Part shown: positions 6,737-14,879 of the stretch, piece by piece
How positions within the stretch are numbered: the stretch's first letter is position 1
How the letters are laid out: every line of letters starts with the position of its first letter
Source of the DNA: Clostridiales bacterium
GTDB lineage: Bacteria; Bacillota; Clostridia; Oscillospirales; Ruminococcaceae
Assembly (NCBI GenBank): GCA_029007575.1
Contig: JAQXIB010000077.1
Span: 1-24,330 of the forward strand
DNA length: 24,330 nucleotides
Reading direction: 5' to 3'
Program-made: the position numbers and the translations under genes
The notes under the pieces: model-generated
Databases searched by the model: none
Told to the model about the DNA's origin: nothing
The model's input: the letters and a program-made list of their open reading frames with translations, nothing else

Positions 6737-7156
6737 ATGACACGTCACGAAACACGGGAATCTGCCTTTATGCTGGTTTTTGAACGCGCATTGACCGGAG
6801 AAGATATCAGCGAAATTTTAGAAGCCGCTTCCGAAACCGATGCGGTGAAGCTGAACGATACAGTGGCAGCGATCTTTAAAGGGGTAGAGGAAAACAGGCA
6901 GCAGATCGACGCTTGCATTGCCAAACACCTTAAAAATTGGACGATCGACCGGATCACGAAGGTATCTTTGGCATCCATGCGGGTAGCGGTCTACGAGATT
7001 TTATTTGATGATTCGCTGGATGCGGATATTTCAGTCAGTGAAGCTGTAAAAATATGCGAAAAATATACAACCAAAGAGGATACGTCGTTTGTGAACGGCG
7101 TTCTGGGCTCGTTGGTGCGTCAGCTAAACGCTGATCAATCCGGAAAGAGTAATTAG
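6737..7156 (+). CDS. nusB: Transcription antitermination factor NusB
   Basis: 139-residue all-helical RNA-binding protein that, with NusE/S10, forms antitermination complexes on rRNA operons. The N-terminus TRHETRESAFMLVFERAL and the C-terminal segments RMAVYEI-like SMRVAVYEILFDD, SEAVKICEKYTTKEDTSFV and NGVLGSLVRQL are diagnostic. Length is normal. GGAG at 6727-6730 precedes ATG 6737. The 151-nt region upstream after the terminator holds TTGACA at 6609-6614 but no matching -10, so the promoter is not located. Confidence 0.95.
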   Translation: MTRHETRESAFMLVFERALTGEDISEILEAASETDAVKLNDTVAAIFKGVEENRQQIDACIAKHLKNWTIDRITKVSLASMRVAVYEILFDDSLDADISVSEAVKICEKYTTKEDTSFVNGVLGSLVRQLNADQSGKSN

Positions 7157-7174
7157 AATGAGGCGGCAGTTTTC

Positions 7175-8101
7175 ATGAGTGTATTTCTGGGAATTGATAC
7201 CAGTAATTATACGACTTCGGCAGCTTTGTATGACACCGACGACAATCGGATCGTGATGGAAAAGCAATTGCTTCCGGTCAAATCGGGCGAGCTGGGGCTA
7301 AAGCAGTCGGATGCCGTGTTTCAGCATGTGAAACAATTACCGCAGTTGCTGGATCGGCTGTTTGAAAGATATCCAACTTCCGTTGCGGGAATCGGCGTAT
7401 CGGTGACACCGCGGCGGATAGAGGGCTCTTATATGCCCTGCTTTTTGGTCGGCAATGCGGTAGCTTCTTCGCTTGCTTCGGTATTGTCAGTGCCGAAGTA
7501 TGAGTTTTCCCATCAGGAGGGGCATATCATGGCGGCGCTGTATGCAGCCGGCCATTTGGAGCTTTTGCAGGATGAATTTTATGCTTTTCACCTGTCAGGC
7601 GGTACGACCGAATGTTTATCGGTGAAATATCAACAAAGCCGTTTTGAGGTGCGTCTTCTCGCTTCTTCCTTGGATTTAAAAGCGGGACAGGCAGTTGACC
7701 GAGTCGGCGTCATGCTGGGATTGCCTTTTCCCGCCGGAAAGTATCTGGATGAGATGGCATGTCGGTGTACCGATCCGGTATCGGTACATCCTTGTATGAA
7801 AGGACTCAATTGTTCGTTGTCCGGCGTGGAAAATCAATGCCGACGTATGTTGGAACAGGGAGCCCCCAAGGAACGGATCGCCCGATATTGTATTGAATAT
7901 ATTCATGAAACGGTTGCTTGCATGACCGCGGGAATCTTTGCGGAATACGGCGTAAAACCGGTGATCTATGCCGGCGGTGTGATGTCCAATTCGATCATTC
8001 AGAAAAAGATCGGCGCAAGGTTCGGCGGATATTTTGCTTCACCGGAGTTTTCGTCGGATAACAGTGCCGGAATTGCTGTTTTGGCATCTATGATAAGATG
8101 A
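7175..8101 (+). CDS. TsaD/Kae1-like (peptidase M22 family) protein
   Basis: 308-residue ASKHA-fold protein of the Kae1/TsaD/Gcp superfamily. Visible motifs are the N-terminal phosphate loop LGIDTSNYTTSAAL, metal-ligand-type HQEGH (residues 113-117), LSGGTTE, DRVGVMLGLPFPAGKYLDE, YAGGVMSNS, and SDNSAGIAVLA near the end. True TsaD, the enzyme of tRNA t6A37 synthesis, is about 340 residues with GIETSCDET, SGGHT and an NxxD end. This shorter protein looks like the clostridial paralog often found between nusB and xseA. It keeps the two histidines, so metal binding is plausible, but t6A activity should not be assumed. It starts 18 nt after nusB and probably shares its transcript. Confidence 0.85.
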   Translation: MSVFLGIDTSNYTTSAALYDTDDNRIVMEKQLLPVKSGELGLKQSDAVFQHVKQLPQLLDRLFERYPTSVAGIGVSVTPRRIEGSYMPCFLVGNAVASSLASVLSVPKYEFSHQEGHIMAALYAAGHLELLQDEFYAFHLSGGTTECLSVKYQQSRFEVRLLASSLDLKAGQAVDRVGVMLGLPFPAGKYLDEMACRCTDPVSVHPCMKGLNCSLSGVENQCRRMLEQGAPKERIARYCIEYIHETVACMTAGIFAEYGVKPVIYAGGVMSNSIIQKKIGARFGGYFASPEFSSDNSAGIAVLASMIR

Positions 8102-8165
8102 TCTTTATACCTGCGGCTTGATCCTGTGAAACCGCAGATAAACGCAGAAAGGATTGGTTTTCATT

Positions 8166-9353
8166 GTGGAAAATGTGATTACGGTATCACAATTAAATCG
8201 ATATATTAAAGCGGTCCTTTCGGCAGACGGCAATTTAAAGGGAATTTGTCTGAAAGGGGAAATTTCCAACTTTACCGATCACAAAAAAACGGGACATTTT
8301 TATTTTACGCTCAAGGATAGCAGTTCGTCGATTCGCGCCATTATGTTTACCGGATATGCTTCTAAGGTAAAGTTTACTCCCGAAAACGGCATGAATGTGG
8401 TAGTTTCCGGAAATGTGCAGGTCTTTGAGCGTGACGGAACTTATCAGATCTATTGTGAAACAATGGAGCCGGATGGAATCGGCGCACTTTATCTGGCATT
8501 TGAGCAGCTAAAAGAAAAGCTTGCCAAAGAGGGCTTGTTTGCACCGGAACATAAAAAGCCGCTGCCGGCCATGCCGATGAAGATCGGCGTGTTGACCGCA
8601 AAAACCGGCGCCGCTTTACAGGATATTATCAATATTTTGAGCCGTCGGTATCCGCTGGCGACTTTGGTTTTAGTGCCAACCTTAGTACAGGGGGAGAACG
8701 CGCCGAAAAGTATTATCCATTCTCTCCAATTGGTGCAGCAGCGTGATGATATCGACGTCCTGATATTAGGTCGAGGCGGTGGCTCTATCGAGGATCTGTG
8801 GGCGTTTAACGACGAGGAAGTGGCTCGGGAAATTTATCACTGCACCATTCCGGTTATTTCGGCGGTCGGACATGAGATCGATTATACGATTGCTGATTTC
8901 GTCGCAGATATGCGGGCACCGACTCCGTCTGCGGCGGCTGAACTGGTAGCGCCGGATTGCAGTGTGGTTTGGCAGCAGATCGAAGGTACTGAAAACCTGT
9001 TGCAGCGATATACCGTAAATCAGTTGCAAAATAAATTTAATCAATTAAAGAGCGTGGTTGACCGTCTGAAATTGATGTCTCCCTCTTTGTCCATCGCCAA
9101 TAACCGAAATACCTTGGAACACTTGAGTAAACGTTTGGACGCGGCTTTTTCCACGTCGATAGAAGAAAAGGATAAGCGGCTGCTCAAATCAGTGGAGGTC
9201 TTGGAAGCACTCAGCCCGCTCAAAGTATTGACGAGGGGATATTCTATCACTTTCGCAGAGGACAAAATTGTAACCACCGTGGAAAATATCAGCAGCGGAA
9301 TGACGGTGACCACCAGGCTGAAAGACGGAGAGTTTCACAGCACGGTGATTTAG
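8166..9353 (+). CDS. xseA: Exodeoxyribonuclease VII large subunit
   Basis: 395-residue large subunit of ExoVII, which degrades single-stranded DNA to oligonucleotides in both directions. It has an N-terminal OB-fold (about residues 5-100; LKGEISNFTDHKKTGHFYFTL), the catalytic core with IGVLTAKTGAALQDIINILS, LILGRGGGSIEDLWAFNDEE and VISAVGHEIDYTIADFVAD, and a helical C-terminus ending in the conserved LTRGYSI region. GTG 8166 is chosen because AGAAAGGA at 8146-8153 lies exactly 12 nt upstream; the in-frame TTG at 8154 abuts that site. xseB follows 52 nt later. Confidence 0.95.
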   Translation: MENVITVSQLNRYIKAVLSADGNLKGICLKGEISNFTDHKKTGHFYFTLKDSSSSIRAIMFTGYASKVKFTPENGMNVVVSGNVQVFERDGTYQIYCETMEPDGIGALYLAFEQLKEKLAKEGLFAPEHKKPLPAMPMKIGVLTAKTGAALQDIINILSRRYPLATLVLVPTLVQGENAPKSIIHSLQLVQQRDDIDVLILGRGGGSIEDLWAFNDEEVAREIYHCTIPVISAVGHEIDYTIADFVADMRAPTPSAAAELVAPDCSVVWQQIEGTENLLQRYTVNQLQNKFNQLKSVVDRLKLMSPSLSIANNRNTLEHLSKRLDAAFSTSIEEKDKRLLKSVEVLEALSPLKVLTRGYSITFAEDKIVTTVENISSGMTVTTRLKDGEFHSTVI

Positions 9354-9405
9354 ACACCTTTTTATCAAATCTCCCCGATGTCGGGAGAAAGGAATGACCG
9401 TAAAA

Positions 9406-9615
9406 ATGGAAAGCATCACATTTGAAACCGCAATTGCGGAGCTTGAAAAGATCGTGGAAGAAATGGAAAAAGGAAATCTTCCGCTGGAACGCGCATTGCA
9501 GCTCTATGAACAAGGCGTAAAGTACACAGCGTTTTGCAAAAAGGAGCTGTCACAGGCACAGTTAAAGCTGGAGGAATTGACGGCGTCCAAAAAAGAGGAA
9601 AAAGCCGAAGCATAA
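9406..9615 (+). CDS. xseB: Exodeoxyribonuclease VII small subunit
   Basis: 69-residue ExoVII small subunit. The conserved core FETAIAELEKIVEEMEKGNL then LERALQLYEQGV and the charged Lys/Glu-rich tail are typical. ATG 9406 (MESITFE) is preferred: AGAAAGGA at 9386-9393 lies 12 nt upstream, while the in-frame ATG at 9394 directly abuts it. Several small subunits bind each XseA in the enzyme. A repeat element follows 23 nt after the stop. Confidence 0.95.
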   Translation: MESITFETAIAELEKIVEEMEKGNLPLERALQLYEQGVKYTAFCKKELSQAQLKLEELTASKKEEKAEA

Positions 9616-9638
9616 TTGCTTTGTGATTTTGATGAAGC

Positions 9639-9699
9639 AATGTCCGAACCAAGAAAACTACAAATTCTCGCATTTTCTTGATTTGTACAGTAGGGCATT
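9639..9699. repeat. Palindromic repeat, copy 2 (xseB-ispA gap)
   Basis: The ends AATGTCCGAAC (9639-9649) and GTACAGTAGGGCATT (9685-9699) match those of the 8-108 element, and the match extends to CATTATTTTAC. The interior is shorter, with an 8-bp stem CAAGAAAA/TTTTCTTG (9650-9680). It sits between xseB and ispA. Any upstream extension of the ispA reading frame through it (from 9623) is repeat-derived. Confidence 0.65.
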
Positions 9700-9754
9700 A
9701 TTTTACAGAAAGGATGTTTTTCGCTCTTGGACGAGCGGAAAAACGGATTGTATC

Positions 9755-10630
9755 GTGGATTTTGAAACCAGACTGCAAAACTATATCTCAATGATAGAAG
9801 AATATTTAGATCGTTGTTTGTCGGTTCCTGCCGGAAAACAGCAAATCGTTGCCGATGCAATGGCATACAGCGTCGATGCCGGAGGCAAACGAATCCGTCC
9901 GGTGCTGACTTTGGAATTTTGCCGGATCTGCGGAGGAAAGCCGGAAGTCGCGCTGCCATTTGCCGCCGCTGTGGAAATGATCCACAGCTATTCGCTGATA
10001 CATGATGATCTCCCCTGCATGGATAACGATGATTTCCGAAGAGGAAAACCTTCTTGTCATAAAGCATATGGGGAAGCCAACGCGCTGCTTGCCGGAGACG
10101 GATTGCTGACAGCGGCGTTTTACACGCTGACGCAGGCAAAAGTGCCGCCGGAACAGATCGTGGAAGCAACGGCAGTGCTCTCTGATTATGCCGGAATCAT
10201 GGGGATGATCGGCGGTCAGGTGATCGATTTGCAAAGCGAAGGGCAGACTATCGACGAGGATACGCTCAATGCGACATACGATTTGAAAACGGCGGCTCTG
10301 CTGAAGGCTGCCTGCGAATTGGGTTGTATTGCGGCATCTGCCGACCCTGCCAAACGTCAGAAGGCACGGGAATATGCGAAAAATCTTGGCTTTGCTTTTC
10401 AGATCGTAGATGATATTTTGGATGTTGAGGGAGATGCGCAAAAGCTAGGCAAGCCGACAGGAAGCGACGCTGATAATGATAAAAGAACTTATATTGCTTT
10501 GTTCGGTATGGAGCAGGCAAAAAAACGGGCTGCAGAATACAGCGAGGCAGCGATCGCCTGTCTGGGCGAGTTTGATGACAACGGTTTTTTGAATGAACTG
10601 ACTCATCGGCTGGCGGTTCGCAATCACTGA
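9755..10630 (+). CDS. ispA: Polyprenyl (farnesyl/geranyl) diphosphate synthase
   Basis: 291-residue trans-prenyltransferase that condenses isopentenyl and allylic diphosphates to make short-chain prenyl diphosphates. It has GGKRIRPVL, a first Asp-rich motif DDLPCMD (84-90) with downstream DDFRRGKP, GQVIDLQSEG, KT at YDLKTAALL, and a second motif DDILD (219-223). GTG 9755 gives the usual N-terminus (VDFETRLQNY). An upstream ATG at 9623 would add 44 residues read through the repeat. The ribosome-binding site is odd: AGAAAGGA at 9707-9714 is followed 12 nt later by an out-of-frame TTG that opens a 12-codon ORF ending at 9765, overlapping the GTG, so coupled initiation is possible. Chain length cannot be fixed from sequence. 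Confidence 0.92.
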   Translation: MDFETRLQNYISMIEEYLDRCLSVPAGKQQIVADAMAYSVDAGGKRIRPVLTLEFCRICGGKPEVALPFAAAVEMIHSYSLIHDDLPCMDNDDFRRGKPSCHKAYGEANALLAGDGLLTAAFYTLTQAKVPPEQIVEATAVLSDYAGIMGMIGGQVIDLQSEGQTIDEDTLNATYDLKTAALLKAACELGCIAASADPAKRQKAREYAKNLGFAFQIVDDILDVEGDAQKLGKPTGSDADNDKRTYIALFGMEQAKKRAAEYSEAAIACLGEFDDNGFLNELTHRLAVRNH

Positions 10631-10700
10631 CCGGTGCAAAAATATAAGACATTGATATAGGCGTTAAGACAAAATAGAAAGGCTTTTATCGGAGGACAGT

Positions 10701-11156
10701 ATGGGAAAAATTATGGAGTTGCTGCATAATTATGTATTAAATGTTGCAATTGTTTCATGGGTTTCGGCTCAGGTATTAAAAACATTGCTGTACTTGGTCG
10801 TCAGAAAAGAGTTTGAACCGGAACGTTTGGTCGGTGCAGGCGGAATGCCGAGCGCACATTCGGCTACGGTTTGCGGTTTGATGATCGCAATTTCCCGACA
10901 AAGCGGTTTTGCATCGCCGGAATTTGCGATTGCATTTGTGCTTGCTGCTGTGGTGATGTATGATGCGATGGGCGTGCGAAGAGCTGCCGGTGAGCAGGCA
11001 AAGGTACTTAACAAAATGATTGAAAAACATTCGGAAGATGAAAATAATGATTTTGATCAACAGGCTGAATTGAAAGAATATTTGGGACATACACCGCTTC
11101 AGGTATTGGCGGGGAGTTTGCTGGGCATTCTGGTTGCAGTGATTTTACCGATGTAG
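10701..11156 (+). CDS. Divergent PAP2 family (DUF212) membrane protein
   Basis: 151-residue membrane protein of the divergent PAP2/DUF212 family (Bacillus YuiD-like). Conserved blocks are VGAGGMPSAHSATV, MYDAMGVRRAAGEQAKVLN and LKEYLGHTPLQVLAGSLLG. The SAH and GHT segments recall the histidine motifs of PAP2 phosphatases, so action on a lipid phosphate or diphosphate is plausible. Position between ispA and dxs makes a prenyl diphosphate substrate an attractive but untested idea. GGAGGA lies 5 nt before ATG 10701. Confidence 0.9.
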   Translation: MGKIMELLHNYVLNVAIVSWVSAQVLKTLLYLVVRKEFEPERLVGAGGMPSAHSATVCGLMIAISRQSGFASPEFAIAFVLAAVVMYDAMGVRRAAGEQAKVLNKMIEKHSEDENNDFDQQAELKEYLGHTPLQVLAGSLLGILVAVILPM

Positions 11157-11255
11157 CTTGCTTTAGCAGGAGAGTTCAGAAAAAGGAGATATGCAGACGC
11201 AGTATCGTTTGCCTATTCGGTCGATAAAGCAAAGGATATGTTACGCTGCGAAATC

Positions 11256-13115
11256 ATGGATACGATTTTAGAAACTATCAATGGTCCAGAGGACGTTAAA
11301 AAACTGACAATTGAACAGATGGAACAATTGTGTGAAGAAATACGTGCATTTTTGGTGAAATCCGTTTCGGTGACCGGCGGGCATCTGGCGTCTAATCTGG
11401 GAACGGTCGAATTGACGGTTGCGCTCCACAAAATATTTGATTTGCCCAATGATAAGATCATCTGGGACGTCGGCCATCAAAGTTATACGCATAAGCTGTT
11501 GACAGGACGCCGGGAACAATTTCACACCTTGCGCAAGAAAGACGGCTTATCGGGCTTCCCGAGACCGAAAGAAAGCGTTTATGACACTTTTATGGCCGGA
11601 CACAGCAGTACCTCGATTTCGGCCGCTATCGGCATCTGTGCCGCCAATCGCTTGGAGCATAAAAACGACCATGTGATCGCCGTGATCGGCGACGGTGCTT
11701 TTACAGGCGGCATGGCATATGAGGCGCTCAACAATGCCGGAAAGAATATTGATAACTTAATCGTAATATTAAATCATAATGAAATGTCGATTTCCAAAAA
11801 TGTCGGCGGCTTTGCACGATATTTGGCGTCTATTCGCTCCAGACCTCGCTATTTTAAGATGAAAAAGCGGGTGGAAAAGGTTCTGGATCATATTCCGCTG
11901 GTAGGTAAACGGCTGAAAATGACCATGCAGTCCTCAAAATCGATGCTCAAAAATATGCTGTATCACAGTACGTTTTTTGAGGATTTCGGATTTGTTTATC
12001 TCGGACCGGTCGACGGGCACGATATGCCGAAGCTGCTTAATACGTTGGAAGGAGCCAAAAATTATCACAAGCCGGTCATTATTCATCTGTATACAGTAAA
12101 GGGGAAGGGTTATTCCTTTGCGGAGCATAATCCGGGCGCCTTTCACGGTATTTCTCAATTTGATGTGGACACGGGATTGCCCTGCAGTATTCAGGAAACC
12201 TGTTATTCTCAGGTTGCCGGTCAGGTGCTGAACGAGCTTGCGGAGAGCAATGAAAAAATTTGCGCGGTAACCGCGGCCATGAAATACGGCACCGGATTGC
12301 AGGATTTTGCACATGCGCACCGGGATCGGTTTTATGATGTCGGAATCGCCGAGCAGCATGCGGTTACCTTTTGCGCGGGACTTGCCAGCAGAGGATTCAT
12401 TCCGGTGTTTGCCGTCTATTCTTCTTTTTTGCAAAGAGCTTACGACCAAGTGATCCATGATGCGGCGATCGAGAAACAGCATATCGTTTTGGCGGTAGAC
12501 CGCGCCGGCATCGTAGGCGAAGACGGCGAAACCCATCAGGGCATTTTCGATGTGTCTTTTCTGACGTCTATTCCGGGAGTGACCTTGTATTCGCCTTGTG
12601 GATTTGAAGAATTGGAATGTTGTTTAAAACGCGCAGTGAATCAGGATACCGGTGTGGTTGCGGTACGGTATCCGCGCGGCACGCAGAACAAAGAAATCCA
12701 TTGGCCGGCGGGGTTTCGGGATCATCTGCGGTTAGGATCGGGCAGCGATGTTTTGCTGGTCAGTTACGGACGCCTGTCAGAACAGGTCTATCTGGCAAGA
12801 GAAGCCTTGCGTGCCGAGCAGATTCATGTTGATCTGTTAAAATTGACGCAGTTGTCTCCCATGTCGGAAGATGTGCCTGAAATTTGCAAGCAATATTCTA
12901 CGGTGCTTTTCTATGAGGAAGGAATCAAAAACGGAGGCATCGGACAGCAACTGCTCTTATTGCTTCATGAGCAGGGCTTTCGCGGAGCCTTTCATCTTCG
13001 CGCGATCGAGGATTTCGTTCCGCAGGCAACGGTAAGCGAGTCACTGGCGGATTTGAAATTGGATGCCGCTTCGATGATATCGGATGCAAAGGCGTTGCTG
13101 GCTGACAAGAAATGA
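11256..13115 (+). CDS. dxs: 1-deoxy-D-xylulose-5-phosphate synthase
   Basis: 619-residue thiamine-diphosphate enzyme joining pyruvate and glyceraldehyde 3-phosphate, the first step of the MEP isoprenoid pathway. It has GGHLASNLGTVELTVALH, DVGHQSY, GDGAFTGGMAYEALNNAG (cofactor-binding GDG about residues 145-147), the pyrimidine-domain VGIAEQHAVTFCAGLA, and a C-terminal transketolase domain. Length is normal. The start is uncertain: ATG 11256 gives the family-like MDTILETINGPEDVKKL, while in-frame ATG 11238 lies 1 nt after AAAGGA and adds six residues. A 26-codon ORF (11191-11271) overlaps this start. The stop overlaps tlyA by 4 nt (ATGA). It shares the isoprenoid theme with ispA upstream. Confidence 0.96.
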   Translation: MDTILETINGPEDVKKLTIEQMEQLCEEIRAFLVKSVSVTGGHLASNLGTVELTVALHKIFDLPNDKIIWDVGHQSYTHKLLTGRREQFHTLRKKDGLSGFPRPKESVYDTFMAGHSSTSISAAIGICAANRLEHKNDHVIAVIGDGAFTGGMAYEALNNAGKNIDNLIVILNHNEMSISKNVGGFARYLASIRSRPRYFKMKKRVEKVLDHIPLVGKRLKMTMQSSKSMLKNMLYHSTFFEDFGFVYLGPVDGHDMPKLLNTLEGAKNYHKPVIIHLYTVKGKGYSFAEHNPGAFHGISQFDVDTGLPCSIQETCYSQVAGQVLNELAESNEKICAVTAAMKYGTGLQDFAHAHRDRFYDVGIAEQHAVTFCAGLASRGFIPVFAVYSSFLQRAYDQVIHDAAIEKQHIVLAVDRAGIVGEDGETHQGIFDVSFLTSIPGVTLYSPCGFEELECCLKRAVNQDTGVVAVRYPRGTQNKEIHWPAGFRDHLRLGSGSDVLLVSYGRLSEQVYLAREALRAEQIHVDLLKLTQLSPMSEDVPEICKQYSTVLFYEEGIKNGGIGQQLLLLLHEQGFRGAFHLRAIEDFVPQATVSESLADLKLDAASMISDAKALLADKK

Positions 13116-13948
13116 TAAGAAATGATGTGAAGAGATTGGTAGAGAAAGTGCGGCTGGATGCCGCGGTGGTGGAAAAAGGACTGGCAGAAAGCCGTGAAAA
13201 AGCAAAAGCGCTGATTATGGCGGGTAGCGTGCTGGTGGACGGAGAAAAGTGTGATAAGGCGGGCACCTTCATTAAGCCGGACAGTGTGATCGAAATAAAA
13301 GGAAACACTTTAAGATATGTCAGCCGCGGCGGTTTGAAGCTGGAAAAAGCAATCCAAAAGCATCATTTTGATTTGACCGGTAAGATTTGTATCGATATCG
13401 GTGCGTCCAGCGGCGGATTTACCGATTGTATGCTGCAAAACGGAGCAAGTAAGGTGTATGCGGTCGATGTCGGATATGGGCAATTGGCATGGAGTCTGCG
13501 CACTGATCCGCGCGTGGTGAATATGGAACGCACCAATATTCGCTATGTCACTGAGGAACAGATTCCTGAACCGCTTGATTTCGGTTCGGTTGATGTATCG
13601 TTTATCTCTTTGACGTTGGTTTTGCCGGTGCTGCATCGGTTGCTAAAACAAGACGGAGAAGCGCTTTGCCTGGTCAAGCCGCAGTTCGAGGCGGGAAAAG
13701 GCAAGGTGGGAAAAAAAGGAGTCGTCCGGGAGCCGGAAATTCATTGCGAGGTTTTGGAAAAAATATTGCATTTTTGCAATCAAAACGGATTTTTGGTTTT
13801 GGATATGGATTATTCTCCGATCAAAGGTCCGGAGGGCAATATCGAGTATTTGTTTTACATGAAAAAAAGTGATGAGATGACTTTGTTGAACGAACAGGAT
13901 ATCAAGCGTTTGGTTGCCGAATCTCATCAGTGCTTGGACAGCAAGTGA
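13112..13948 (+). CDS. tlyA: TlyA family rRNA 2'-O-methyltransferase
   Basis: 278-residue S-adenosylmethionine-dependent methyltransferase of the TlyA/hemolysin A family; known members methylate ribose 2'-OH of 16S and/or 23S rRNA cytidines. An N-terminal S4 RNA-binding domain (about residues 13-72; RLDAAVVEKGLAESREKAK, AGSVLVDG) is followed by YVSRGGLKLEKA and the Rossmann fold with motif I CIDIGASSGGFTDCML, then DVSFISL and LVKPQFEAG. The ATG overlaps the dxs stop, indicating coupled translation. The first ~12 residues exceed the usual family start, so an internal start is possible. It precedes nadK and argR in the order common in Clostridia. Confidence 0.92.
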   Translation: MIRNDVKRLVEKVRLDAAVVEKGLAESREKAKALIMAGSVLVDGEKCDKAGTFIKPDSVIEIKGNTLRYVSRGGLKLEKAIQKHHFDLTGKICIDIGASSGGFTDCMLQNGASKVYAVDVGYGQLAWSLRTDPRVVNMERTNIRYVTEEQIPEPLDFGSVDVSFISLTLVLPVLHRLLKQDGEALCLVKPQFEAGKGKVGKKGVVREPEIHCEVLEKILHFCNQNGFLVLDMDYSPIKGPEGNIEYLFYMKKSDEMTLLNEQDIKRLVAESHQCLDSK

Positions 13949-13980
13949 TAAACTGTTTTACAAAAGGAATGATGGAACGA

Positions 13981-14841
13981 ATGAAAGTCTTTATAATGCC
14001 GAATCTCAGTCGTAAAACGGCTTATCCCTGCACGGTCGATACGATTCATCGTTTACAAGGGCTGCAAATCGAGGTTTTGCTTGATTGGAAGCATCGTTCT
14101 TCGTTTGCGGAATTGAAAGATATCAATTATCGGGACGGCGATGAGGCGCTGGAAGAATGTGATTTGGTCATAGCTATCGGCGGGGACGGAACCATCATGC
14201 ACAGCGCGAAGCATGCTATGCAGAAAAATAAGCCTGTTTTCGGCATTAATGCGGGAAGATTAGGCTTTTTGGCCAGTTTAGAAACAGATGAATTGGATCA
14301 TCTGGAGGATTTGATTACCGGAAATTATTCGATTGACCGTCGGATGATGCTGAAAGTAACGCATCATACCAAAAACGGAGCGGATACTTTTTTTGCACTC
14401 AACGATGCGGTGATCGCAAAAGGAGCGCTTGCCAAAATTGTTGACCTGGCAGTTTACTGCGACGATCAGAAGATCATCTCGCATCGGGCGGACGGTATTA
14501 TTTTTTCAACCCCTACCGGATCGACTGCTTATTCGTTGGCTGCCGGCGGTCCGGTGATCGATCCAAAGATCGATTGCATCTCCATGACGCCGATTTGTTC
14601 GCATTCTTTGATGGGACGTTCGATCATTTTTTCAGACGATAAGGTATTGGAAGCGTCTGCTAACATTGATGAGGAACATGAGGCATACCTGAGCGTTGAC
14701 GGAGAAAGCGACGTCAAATTATCCAAGGGAGATACGGTTACGATCGAAAAAAGCGAGATTTTCATTCATTTTGTTAAATTCACGGATAAGCCGTTCTACG
14801 AAATCCTGAACGAAAAAATATTGGAGAAAATGTGTGATTAA
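13981..14841 (+). CDS. nadK: NAD kinase
   Basis: 286-residue ATP/polyphosphate-NAD kinase that makes NADP. The signature GGDGT lies at residues 67-71, NAGRLGFLAS follows, and STPTGSTAYSLAAGGPV marks the NAD-binding region. The first residues MKVFIMPNLSRK fit the family. ATG 13981 lies 12 nt after AAAAGGA (13962-13968), as at other genes here; in-frame ATGs at 13969 and 13972 are too close to that site, and the frame also runs back into tlyA. The gap after tlyA is 32 nt. Confidence 0.95.
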   Translation: MKVFIMPNLSRKTAYPCTVDTIHRLQGLQIEVLLDWKHRSSFAELKDINYRDGDEALEECDLVIAIGGDGTIMHSAKHAMQKNKPVFGINAGRLGFLASLETDELDHLEDLITGNYSIDRRMMLKVTHHTKNGADTFFALNDAVIAKGALAKIVDLAVYCDDQKIISHRADGIIFSTPTGSTAYSLAAGGPVIDPKIDCISMTPICSHSLMGRSIIFSDDKVLEASANIDEEHEAYLSVDGESDVKLSKGDTVTIEKSEIFIHFVKFTDKPFYEILNEKILEKMCD

Positions 14842-14879
14842 GCGACTGTTTTGTCTGCTTGAGAGAAGGAGATTTTTTC

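Noticed and set aside
9504..10441. Two long minus-strand frames (221 and 211 aa) opposite ispA
   Set aside because: They lie antisense to a clear prenyl diphosphate synthase with intact motifs. Their translations show no recognisable domain and no ribosome-binding site fits, so they are shadows.
11934..12536. 200-aa minus-strand frame opposite dxs
   Set aside because: It is fully antisense to the conserved core of dxs, with no recognisable motif.
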